Below are positions 30,049-39,488 of a DNA stretch of 64,000 nt, in pieces; positions within the stretch are counted from its first letter, which is position 1; each line of letters opens with the position of its first letter. Position numbers and translations under genes: made by a program. This DNA comes from Adlercreutzia mucosicola DSM 19490 (GTDB lineage Bacteria; Actinomycetota; Coriobacteriia; Coriobacteriales; Eggerthellaceae). Below the pieces are notes generated by a model, which was not told the origin of the DNA, did not search any database, and was given only the letters and a program-made list of their open reading frames with translations. Location of the stretch: contig NZ_AUGK01000004.1 of the NCBI RefSeq assembly GCF_000422625.1, forward strand, positions 124,001-188,000, written 5' to 3'.

Positions 30049-33000
30049 ATGAGGAACCTGCACCAGCATAAGTTTCTCCGTTGCGCCCTTGCGGTGACGC
30101 TCGCCTGCGGTCTGTCCATCCCGACCACGGCGATCTCCGCGTACGCGGACGGTGAAAACACATCTACCCCCCCCCCTCGCTTCTGAGATAACTTCTGACG
30201 GGAGCGCCTTCGACGCCCCGCTCGACGACGTCGCCGAGCAGCCATCGACCGGCGGCGAGCCCTCTGCCGACGACGGGGCCGCCCCCGCGCCCGACCAGCC
30301 CGATCCGGCTGGTCCCGAGGCCGATGTCCCGGCCGACAACCCCTCCTCTTCCGAAGATACTGCAAACGCGGCCGCTGCAATGGTCGTGAACGCTGCGGCC
30401 TCGGTGTTCGCTGCGGGCGCTTCGGAGGGCAGCCGTGCTACGCCCAACGGATGCCAGTTCGAAATCACCGGCGGCACCGAAGGCGTTGACTTCAGCTTCG
30501 ACGGCAGCATTCTCCACATTCTTACTTCTAAACCGCTTACCATAAAAATGGCTGCTGGCGTGACCACCACAGCCCAGACCATTCAGATTGACAAAGGCGT
30601 AAAAGCCGACCTCACGCTCGCCGGCGTGAACATCTCTACTGCTACGGCATCGCCCCTCAACATGATTACGAATTCCGACGAAGATGGCGATGGCGTCAAG
30701 GTAACTCATGCCGACCAGATCAAGAACAAGACGATGCTCTATCTCACATTGGCCGACGGAACGGCCAATGTGCTGAAGAACACCAATGCGAACGCCAACG
30801 GGTGGCCTGGGATTCGATGCGGGTGGGGCTCTGTTCTGGTTATTGACGACAGCGTGACCAACGTGAGGGCCGGTGGTTCGAAATTCAATCTGAACGATAT
30901 CGTTACCCCTGCTAACGGAATGATTGGTTCCGACGTGTCTCTCGTAGGGGGTGCGGTTCTCTCCAGTGGCGATCCGCTCGTGAAGATGGACTCTGATGAG
31001 CCGGGCTCTTTGCAGACGTTGGCCGGCGGCCAATCAGCTTCCATCGGATCGGGGCCGAAGGAAAACGCGGGTACTATAGTCATTAACGGCGGTGTTGTCA
31101 ACGCCGATGCTTTTACTGGGAAAACGAGCTATTCCAACGGAGCTGGCATCGGTGGTGGTGCTGCTGGTTCGGGCACGATCATTACGGTCAATGGTGGCAG
31201 GATCACCTCCCGATCGGGTTATTGCGGTTCTGGTATCGGCTCGGGTTTGGGCTATTTCGTCCAAAACGCAAGCAACAGCGTTAACATGTCGTGCTCGCCC
31301 AAGCCCGACGCTATTGATATTCCTCGAGGTGAGGAGAACTCCAACGGCTACAGCTTCCTCGGGCCCATTGCGAGTTGGATTAAGAGTCTGACTGGCGTTC
31401 ACCTCATTCAGTACCCGCAGTATGACAACTATCACACGGTGGCAGGCGACATCACTTTGAATGGCGGTTATGTAACTGCCAAAAATGGAGGCCACGGTAA
31501 CGCTTTCGGTCAGAGTTGCGCTCACGGACCTTCTTCGAATCGCAATCATATTGTTCGCGTTACAGGTGGTACGCTTATTACCGAAGTGGAGGGCATCGAC
31601 GGCACGAATCCTCCGCTCTGCTCGGTTGGTGCCGCATTGGGTTACACGATCGTGACCGGCGGTTCGGTGCTGGTTCAGAATCGTTCGAATGGCACTCCGG
31701 CATTCCAGGGTATCGGAGGTACCGCCTACAATACCCAGGGTATCACCTCGTGGGATGACGTTGAAAAATATGAGTCGGACAACAATGTATCAGGGCTTCC
31801 CGACGCTGATAAAGTGCAGATGCTCACCATCAATCTGTCCAGTCGGTTCAGTGCGGGGGAGAATAAGACTGTTCCCATTTCCAAATGGAAGCTAGAGATC
31901 AATAACATTGAGCAGGAGTACGGTGCCCCCTCGTACCTGAATAACGGAGAGCTGTATCTATGGGTGCCTGAGGACGCTACGGGCAAGAACGTGACCGTAA
32001 CGATGTCCTATCTCGACGACGCAGGCAAGGAGCACGACATCGAGCCTCTGTACGTGGAGGAAGTGGGCGGCAGCCAGGGTTCTACGCTGAAGGCCTATGT
32101 GGATATCGATGTAGATACGCTCTCGGCCGAGCAGCAGGCCTATTTCGGCAGCCTCAAGAAGGCTTACAACGGTCTCGCCTTCGAGCCCTTCACGGTGTCG
32201 GCGGACAAGCCCATCAAAATCACCGAGAAGGACGGCACCGTCACCGAGCTGAAGAATTCCGACAAGATCGAGGTGTCCTACCAGCCCTATGACGAGCGGG
32301 ACGGCTCGCCGCTGCCCGACAGCGAAGTGGTCACCGGCAAGACGATGCCCTCGGACACCGGCGTCTTCCGCGTGCAGCTGGTCTCCAAGGAGAAGGCCGA
32401 GACGCCGGAGTTCGCGAACTTGTACTGGGGCCATCGCATCACCGGATGGGCCGAGATCACGCCGGTGCCCGCGGTGCTCGACCTGCAGGGCGTGGAATGG
32501 GGCCATTTGGATGTGGCCACGGGCGACTGGAAGCCCATCACCCAGAGCTCGGCAAGCGGGGTGGCCGGCAATCGCCTGAAGCTCACCTTCAACGTGCGCA
32601 GTGCCAACACCACGGCGCTGACCTGCGCCGCGCCCACCGGGTCGTTTCAGGTGAAGATCGACGGCAAGAACGCCGGCGATGCCATCGCGCTGACCGAGGA
32701 AGGCGTGGAGGCATCGCCCCATTCCAGCTTCGAGATCAAGGACATCGAGGTGGACGCGGCCAAGGGCGGCAAGGAGACGCGCCATGCCACCGTGGTCACC
32801 TACTACCTGGACCCGGCGAATCGCGACGGCCTGCTGGAGCTGCTTGCCCAGGCGGGCGACGGCGGCGAGCACAAGGTGAACATCGAGTACCTCGCCGATA
32901 AGAACTATATCCAGGGCGTGGACAAGAACCCCGAGAATGCCAAGGACGACGATACCTTTATCATCCCCGTAGCTCCCGAGGGCGACGTGAAGCCCGAAGG

Positions 33001-35455
33001 TAACGTGACTATCAAAGACGACGACCCCATCGATCCCGATCCAGACAATCCCACAGGCAAGATGACCATCATCCGCAAGACCATCACGGCCAACTACAGC
33101 GACTTCCATAAGAAGGACTCTGCCGACGCGGTGAGCGATTTCTTCGCCCTGGAGGTGACTTCCAGCTCGTCGGCGGCGGGCACGTGGAGCGTGTCGAACG
33201 GGGCTGTGGCCGACCTGATCATGGGCGATGATGGGAAGCCGGCGCTGGACAAGAACGGCAAGGTGCAGATCCGCGTGAACAGCTGCGGCACCTCGGTCAT
33301 CACCATGGAGCAGAAGCCCAACGCCCTCTACACGGGCATCAAGTACATCCTCACGGTGAACGTGACGCCAGATCCCTCGATTCAGCCCCAGGTGCAGATC
33401 CGCCTGACCCAGCGCAACCTGACGGCACTGGCGGAGGCGGCAGGCGCCCAGGTGGCGGCCTTCTCGCTCGCGGCGTTCCCGGCGGCGTCCGATGCCGCGG
33501 GCGTCACTGCGCTAGCGGCGCGCTCCGCGGCCGACCGCACCTTGATGCCCCCGCGCCCGGGTGATATGATCGAGTACACGGTGACCGGCCTGAACCTCAC
33601 GCCGGGCTCCGCCTGGCAGGGCGCCGAGCTGGTGGACGCCATCGACGCGCGCCTGACCTTCGCCGATGGCAGCGTTCAGGTGGCCCCGAACTACGCCACC
33701 CGCACCGACAAGAGCACGGCGCTCGGCACCAGCGCCTTCTACGACGGCTTCGATTGGGATGGCCTGGATTGGAAGAAGGTGGCCAAGGGCGACTACACCT
33801 TCAGCGCCTCCACGTTGAAGAAGGAGATCGGCACCGTCTACGGCGGCCAGTCCACCTCGGTGCGCTTCAACGCCACGGTGCCCGATGGCCTGGGCGAGCG
33901 TCCCGAGGACGGCGATCTGCCCGAGATCAAGAACGAGCCGGGCGGCACGGGCGGCTACGGCAAGCCCGAGGACGGCCTGGACCCCGGCGAGACGGCCGAG
34001 CCCGCCACGCCTTTGCCTCCTGACAACATCGTGATCGTCGGCGACGACGCTAAGCCCGACCCGAACGACCCTGACAACCCCCAGCCCGCCGACCCCGGCA
34101 CCGTGGGCCCCACGCCGGTGCTGCCCAAGGACCCGGCGGCGGCCGATATCGTGACCACGGTGAAGGTGGAGACGAAGGACACCGAGGTCAAGCACGAGGA
34201 CGACCGCATTCTGATCGGCGACACGCTGACGGTGACCGCCACCTCCGAGAACGTGGCCCCCGACTCGAAGCTCGCCAACGCGGTGATCAAGGTGACGCTG
34301 CCCAAGGGCGCCGATCTGAAGCCTGGCACCATCGAGCTTGTCGACGCCCAGGGCAACAAGTACAAAGTGCCCGACAGCGCCTACGACCCGAAGACGGGCA
34401 TCGTGGCCGTGAACGCCGGCGACCTGTACGGCGGAGAGGAGGCCACCCTCACCTTCGAGGTGGAGATCACCTCCACGGTGGACACCCGCGATCCCGAGGA
34501 GGGGGAGGACCCGGCGGCCCCGAGCCGACCCGACGACTTCCCCATCGAGGGAGGCACCCTGGGCGAGACGCCCACTGACGAGTGGGAGCGCGAGCACCCC
34601 GAGGGCACCGACCCGGGCAACCCGCCCGCGACGGAGGAGCCCAAGCCCGGCACGCCCTTCGTGCCCACGAAGCCCTGGCCCGAGATCGAAGACGAGCTGG
34701 TGTCCACGCCGCCGGCCACCGACCCGGACATGCCCCCGGTGCTGCCGCGCGACCCGCAGGTGGAGGGCTCTGACGCCGACATCTCGGTGACCAAGACGGC
34801 CAAGAACACGAGTCGCGACGACAAGACGACTCATGTGGGCGACACTGTGCGCTACACCGTGGTGCTCGCCAACTCCGAGCCGCACACCATGTGGTACGAC
34901 GCGGTGTTCCGCGACGAGCTGCCTAAGGGCGTGGAGCTCGTGCCCGGATCCATCAAGGTGACGGGCCCCGACGGCACCGAGCGCGCCGTGCCCGATTCGG
35001 CCTACGACGCGGCCACCCGCACCCTGGGCGTCCGCGCGGGCGATGTGGCCGGCGGCCGCCAGTCGACTCTCGTGTTCGACGTGAAGGTGACCGAGGCGGC
35101 CATCGGCGCCGACATCGGCAACGTCGCCAACGCCTACGGCACGCCTCCCTCCCAGGTAGACCCCAGCGAGGTGGCCAGCGGCTCGGCGCGCCCCGCCCCC
35201 GGCGAGCCGTTCAAGCCCTCCGAGGGCTGGGAATCCTTTGCCCGCAACCACAAGGGCGTCGCCAACGCCGACGCCGCCTATCCGGAGGGCACCGACGCCA
35301 AGGGCGGCGTGAGGCCGGCCGACAAGAAGCCGCTCGCCCAGACCGGCGACGAGGTGTGGGGTCTCGTCGGCCTGCCGCTGCTTCTGTGCGCGGCCGCAGC
35401 GGCCGCGATGGTGCTCTGCCTGGTGCGCCGCGGGCGCGAGGAGGGTGCCCGGTAG
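30049..35455 (+). CDS. Very large sortase-anchored surface protein, frame broken at a poly-C tract (phase OFF as written)
   Basis: ATG 30049, after CCAGGAGAAG, encodes a clean signal peptide (HKFLRCALAVTLACG ... AISAYA). It then runs into ten C residues at 30167-30176 and stops at TGA about 16 codons past the signal peptide. The remaining 1,767-codon frame, open from 30152 to 35455, is one base out; nine Cs would join them. The mature region has a beta-helix-like, Gly-rich N-terminal part (NGAGIGGGAAGSG, YCGSGIGSG), Ig-like segments, and three DUF11-like domains (starting near RPGDMIEYTVTGLN, ILIGDTLTVTATSEN and HVGDTVRYTVVLAN). It ends with a sorting signal LAQTGDE, a membrane helix and RRGREEGAR. 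Probably an adhesin. Codons 110-620 or so are clearly AT-richer than the rest. Confidence 0.85.
30167..30176 (+). repeat. Homopolymeric C10 tract, likely phase-variation switch
   Basis: Ten consecutive C directly after the signal-peptide region. Loss of one C, or gain of two, fuses the signal peptide to the surface-protein frame. Confidence 0.8.
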
Positions 35456-35508
35456 GCGGCGCCCGCGTCCCGTGCGCCGCCGCAGCGCCGGCGTAATGTT
35501 CCTGTAGA

Positions 35509-35538
35509 GGGGGAGTCGCCCGGCGCGGCTCCCCCTTG
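35509..35538 (+). terminator. Intrinsic terminator after the surface protein
   Basis: GGGGGAG (35509-35515) pairs with CTCCCCC (35529-35535), extended inward by CGC/GCG, followed by TTGGT. Confidence 0.7.
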
Positions 35539-35608
35539 GTGTACCATGGGGCCGTCGAACGATGAACGCGGGGCCGCGCGGCCCCTCGCCTTTCAGAGGA
35601 GGTTCCCT

Positions 35609-36379
35609 ATGATCAACGTAGCGGTGGCAGGATGCGGGGGCCGCATGGGCACGGCCGTGGTGGACGCGGTGAGCGCCGCCGATGACATGGTCGTGGTCTG
35701 CGGCATCGATCCTAACGGGTCGGCCCGCGACGGCTTCCCGGTGTTCGCCACGGTGGCCGAGGCCCTGGACGCCGTGGACGCCGATGTGCTCGTGGACTTC
35801 ACCCAGCCGGCCGTGGTGGCCGGCAACCTGGCCGAGGCGCTGCCCCGCGGCGTCGACTGCGTGGTGGGCACCACGGGGCTTCCCACCGAGACCTTAGAGG
35901 CCCTGGCCGCCGGTGCGGCTGCGGGCGCGGCGCTGTTCTACGCGCCCAACTTCACCACCGGCGCGGTGCTGATGATGGAGTTCGCCAAGGCCGCCGCGCC
36001 CTATTTCCCCGAGGCCGAGGTCATCGAGTTCCACCACTGCAACAAGAAGGACGCCCCCTCGGGCACGGCGGTGCGCACGGCCCAGCTGATCGCCGAGGCC
36101 CGCAGCCCGCGGGTGAGCGAGGCGCCCGGCCGCGAGACCGAGATGCCCGGGGCCGAGGGCGCCCGCGGGGCGCTCGTGGACGGGGTGCCGGTGCACGCCG
36201 TGCGCTCTATGGGGTACGTGGCCTCCCAGGAGGTCATCTTCGGCTCGCTCGGCCAGACGCTGACCCTGCGCCACGACTCGTGGGACCGCACCTCGTACAT
36301 GCCCGGCGTGCTGCTCGGCATCCGCAGCGTGGGCGAGCGAGAGGGCCTCATCGTGGGCTTGGAAACCTTTATGGACTAG
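35609..36379 (+). CDS. dapB: 4-hydroxy-tetrahydrodipicolinate reductase
   Basis: Second DAP-pathway step toward lysine and meso-diaminopimelate. The 256 residues hold the nucleotide-binding start VAVAGCGGRMGTAVVDAV and the catalytic motif EFHHCNKKDAPSGTA at about 139-153. ATG 35609 follows CAGAGGAGGTTCCCT, an excellent ribosome-binding site. Followed by a terminator, then dapA on its own promoter. Confidence 0.96.
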   Translation: MINVAVAGCGGRMGTAVVDAVSAADDMVVVCGIDPNGSARDGFPVFATVAEALDAVDADVLVDFTQPAVVAGNLAEALPRGVDCVVGTTGLPTETLEALAAGAAAGAALFYAPNFTTGAVLMMEFAKAAAPYFPEAEVIEFHHCNKKDAPSGTAVRTAQLIAEARSPRVSEAPGRETEMPGAEGARGALVDGVPVHAVRSMGYVASQEVIFGSLGQTLTLRHDSWDRTSYMPGVLLGIRSVGEREGLIVGLETFMD

Positions 36380-36404
36380 GGCGCCATCCCGCGAATACTC
36401 TCAG

Positions 36405-36443
36405 CGGCACTCCGTCGGGCTCCCACCCGGCGGGGTGCCGTTT
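36405..36443 (+). terminator. Intrinsic terminator after dapB
   Basis: CGGCAC-TCCG and CGGGG-TGCCG pair around a CG-rich loop and are followed by TTTGCTTGTT. Confidence 0.7.
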
Positions 36444-36566
36444 GCTTGTTCGTTTGGCGAACTTCGACGCTGCGGTGTTCTCTCAGGCGAACATCAGTGG
36501 CATAATAGCGGGCGAGTTTGATGGTCGGCGGCCGTGCCCGCCGCTGGGCAATAAGGAGAAAGATCG

Positions 36567-37469
36567 ATGCAGTTCAAAAAAGAGCCTCGTTTCGGACGAT
36601 TGATTCCCGCCATGGTCACGCCCTTCAACCGCGACCTGGAACTGGACCTCGACCGGGCGCAGGAGCTGGCCGACCGCCTCGTGCGCGGTGGCGTGGACTC
36701 CATCATCGTGAACGGCACCACCGGCGAGAGCCCCACGGTGTTCTACCCCCAGAAGCTGGAGCTGTTCCGCGCCGTGGTGCGCGCCGTGAACGGGCGCGTG
36801 CCCGTGATCGCGAACGTGGGCGATAACTGCACCGCCGATACGGTGTACTTCGCTCAGGATGCCGCCAAGCTGGGCGTCGACGGCTTCATGTGCGTGGTGC
36901 CCTACTACAACAAACCTCCCCAGGAGGGCCTGTACCGCCACTTCAAGACCATCGCCGACTCCACGGATATGCCCATCATCCTGTACAACATCCCCGGCCG
37001 CTGCTCCATCAACATGGAGGGCGAGACCACTCTGCGCTTGGCCCACAACTGCGACAACATCGTGGCCATCAAGGAGGCCTCGGGGAGCATGGAGCAGATC
37101 AAGTTCATCATCGACAACGCGCCGGCCGACTTCGCCGTGTACTCCGGCGACGACTCGGCTACGCTCGACATCATGCGCCTGGGCGGCGCGGGCGTCATCT
37201 CCACCATCGGCAACGTGGCCCCCGAGCGCATGAAGGAGATCGTGGATCTGGCCGCCCGCGAGGAGTGGGACGCCGCCGAGGCCGCCAACGAGGCCCTGCT
37301 GCCGCTGATGAACGGCCTGTTCGAAACTTCGAATCCCATCCTCGTGAAGGAGGCGCTGAGCCTGGTGGGCTTTCCGGTGGGCGGCGTGCGCCTGCCGCTG
37401 GTGGATGCCACTCCCGAGCAGTCCAAGCGCCTGGCCGCCATCATGCGCGAGGTGGGCGTGCTGGATTAG
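36567..37469 (+). CDS. dapA: 4-hydroxy-tetrahydrodipicolinate synthase
   Basis: Condenses pyruvate with aspartate semialdehyde, the first committed step to lysine. The 300-residue barrel shows NGTTGESPTV, the catalytic Tyr in YYNKP (about 113), and the Schiff-base Lys in AIKEASG (about 168). ATAAGGAGAAAGATCG precedes the ATG. CATAAT at 36501-36506 is a likely -10 box. Confidence 0.96.
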   Translation: MQFKKEPRFGRLIPAMVTPFNRDLELDLDRAQELADRLVRGGVDSIIVNGTTGESPTVFYPQKLELFRAVVRAVNGRVPVIANVGDNCTADTVYFAQDAAKLGVDGFMCVVPYYNKPPQEGLYRHFKTIADSTDMPIILYNIPGRCSINMEGETTLRLAHNCDNIVAIKEASGSMEQIKFIIDNAPADFAVYSGDDSATLDIMRLGGAGVISTIGNVAPERMKEIVDLAAREEWDAAEAANEALLPLMNGLFETSNPILVKEALSLVGFPVGGVRLPLVDATPEQSKRLAAIMREVGVLD

Positions 37470-37492
37470 GGGCGTATTCCCCGACATGGTAG

Positions 37493-37525
37493 ACGCCGGT
37501 CCGCCACGGGCGGGTCGGCGTTTTT
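37493..37525 (+). terminator. Intrinsic terminator after dapA
   Basis: ACGCCG (37493-37498) and CGGCGT with an inner CCGCC/GGCGG-like stem, followed by TTTTT. It may be read through into RNase J, which starts 55 bases later. Confidence 0.75.
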
Positions 37526-37579
37526 GCAAGATAAGACCTGCCGCAGGGCGCGGCGGGACCGAACAAGAGAAGGATATCA

Positions 37580-39481
37580 ATGGCTAAAGAACAACAGGAG
37601 AAAACGGCTTCGTCGCGCGAAGGCGACAAGGTCTCGAACGGCCAGGGCGCTCGCTCGGGCGGCCAGCGCGGTCGCGGCAACGGCAGCCGCAAGAACAACA
37701 CCACCTTCAAGCGGGTGAACCTGGAGCGCAAGCGTCCGCAGCTGTCGCGCGGCGAGGGCGCCGACGGCAGCCAGCAGGCCGGCGAGCGCCGTCGCAGCCG
37801 TCGCGGCTCGAAGGCCTCGAAGGACCCCAATGCCACGCTGCGCATCATCCCGCTCGGCGGCCTGGACGCCATCGGCAAGAACATGACCGCTTTCGAGTGC
37901 GGCAACGACATGATCCTCGACGATGCGGGCCTGATGTTTCCCGACGACGACCATCCCGGCGTCGACCTCATCCTGCCCGACTACACCTACGTGCTGGAGA
38001 ACGCCGACAAGCTGCGCGGCATCATCATCACCCACGGCCACGAGGACCACACGGGCACGCTGCCCTACCTGCTGAAGGACCTGGACCGCACGGTGAACAT
38101 CTACGCCACGAAGCTCACCTTGGGGCTCATCGAGGGCAAGTTCGCCGAGCACAAGATCAAGAACGCCCGCCTCATCGAGATCAAGTCCGGCGAGGAGATT
38201 CGCCTGGGCTGCTTCAAGGTGGACTTCTTCGCGGTGAACCATTCCATTCCCGGAGCGGTGGGCCTGTTCATCCAGAGCCCGGCCGGCAACGTGCTGCACA
38301 CCGGCGACTTCAAGCTGGACCAGACGCCCATCGACGGCGTGACCACCGACTTCGCCGCCATCACCCGCTTTAGCGAGCAGGGCGTCGACCTTATGATGAG
38401 CGATTCCACGGGCGCCATGAACCCGAACTTCACGCCGAGCGAGGCCGAGGTGGGCAAGACGCTGGAGCAGATCATCTCCCAGGCCCCCGGCCGCGTCATC
38501 ATCGCCTCCTTCGCCAGCCACATCCACCGCATGCAGCAGATCTGCGACGCTGCGGTGAAGAACGGCCGCAAGGTGGTGGTCACGGGCCGCTCCATGATCC
38601 AGAACACCGACATCGCCCGGCGCCTGGGATATTTGAAGATCTCCGACGACAACCTCATCGACGCCTACGATCTGAAGGGCATCCCCTCCGACCAGGTGGT
38701 CATCATGTGCACCGGCAGCCAGGGCGAGCCCTTAAGCGCCCTGGGGCGCATCGCCAACGGCGAGCACAAGACCATCGAGATCGAAGAGGGCGACACCGTC
38801 ATCATCTCGGCCACGCCGGTGCCCGGCAACGAGAAGGCGGTCACCCGCGTCATCAACTCCCTGGCCAAGATCGGCGCTGATGTGTACGACAAGAGCCGCG
38901 GCAAGGTGCACGTGTCGGGCCATGCCGGCGCCGAGGAGCTGAAGATCATGCTCACTCTGGTGAAGCCGAAGGCCTTCATGCCGGTCCATGGCGAGGCCAC
39001 CCACCTGCGGGCCCACGCCAAGCTGGCCGAGGCCACGGGTGTGGACGCCGATAACATCTACATCCTGGAGAACGGCGATTCCCTGGAGCTGTCGGCGGCG
39101 GGCATCGAGCGCGGCGAGGGCGTGCCCTCGGGCATCGTGTACGTGGACGGCCTGTCGGTGGGCGATACCTCCCAGGACGTGCTCGACGAGCGCAACACCC
39201 TGGGCAACCAGGGCTTTGCCTCGGTGGCCGCGGCCGTGGACATGAAGAACAAGCGCGTGGTGGGCGACCCTCAGGTGTCCATGCACGGCATCACCGGCGG
39301 GGACGACTACTACCTGGCCGATGAGGCGGCCTCCACGGTGGCCGGCGCCCTGCGCAAATGTCTCGGTAAGGATGGCGGCGTGAAGGAGCTGCGCAAGGCG
39401 GCCCGCGACGGGCTTCTGTCCCTGTTGTGGGAGCGCACCAAGCAGCGCCCCATGGTCGTCGTGAACATCTTGGAGGTTTAG
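37580..39481 (+). CDS. rnj: Ribonuclease J
   Basis: A 5'-3' exonuclease/endonuclease of the metallo-beta-lactamase/beta-CASP family. Residues 1-85 are a disordered, Arg/Gly/Ser-rich basic extension likely to bind RNA, seen in actinobacterial RNase J. The catalytic part begins LRIIPLGGLDAIGKNM, with HGHEDHTG near residue 152, the beta-CASP region (ASHIHRMQQI, TGRSM), and PVHGEATHLRAHA further on. A C-terminal domain follows. It lies directly before ftsK, eight bases away. Confidence 0.95.
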   Translation: MAKEQQEKTASSREGDKVSNGQGARSGGQRGRGNGSRKNNTTFKRVNLERKRPQLSRGEGADGSQQAGERRRSRRGSKASKDPNATLRIIPLGGLDAIGKNMTAFECGNDMILDDAGLMFPDDDHPGVDLILPDYTYVLENADKLRGIIITHGHEDHTGTLPYLLKDLDRTVNIYATKLTLGLIEGKFAEHKIKNARLIEIKSGEEIRLGCFKVDFFAVNHSIPGAVGLFIQSPAGNVLHTGDFKLDQTPIDGVTTDFAAITRFSEQGVDLMMSDSTGAMNPNFTPSEAEVGKTLEQIISQAPGRVIIASFASHIHRMQQICDAAVKNGRKVVVTGRSMIQNTDIARRLGYLKISDDNLIDAYDLKGIPSDQVVIMCTGSQGEPLSALGRIANGEHKTIEIEEGDTVIISATPVPGNEKAVTRVINSLAKIGADVYDKSRGKVHVSGHAGAEELKIMLTLVKPKAFMPVHGEATHLRAHAKLAEATGVDADNIYILENGDSLELSAAGIERGEGVPSGIVYVDGLSVGDTSQDVLDERNTLGNQGFASVAAAVDMKNKRVVGDPQVSMHGITGGDDYYLADEAASTVAGALRKCLGKDGGVKELRKAARDGLLSLLWERTKQRPMVVVNILEV

Positions 39482-39488
39482 ATTTCCC

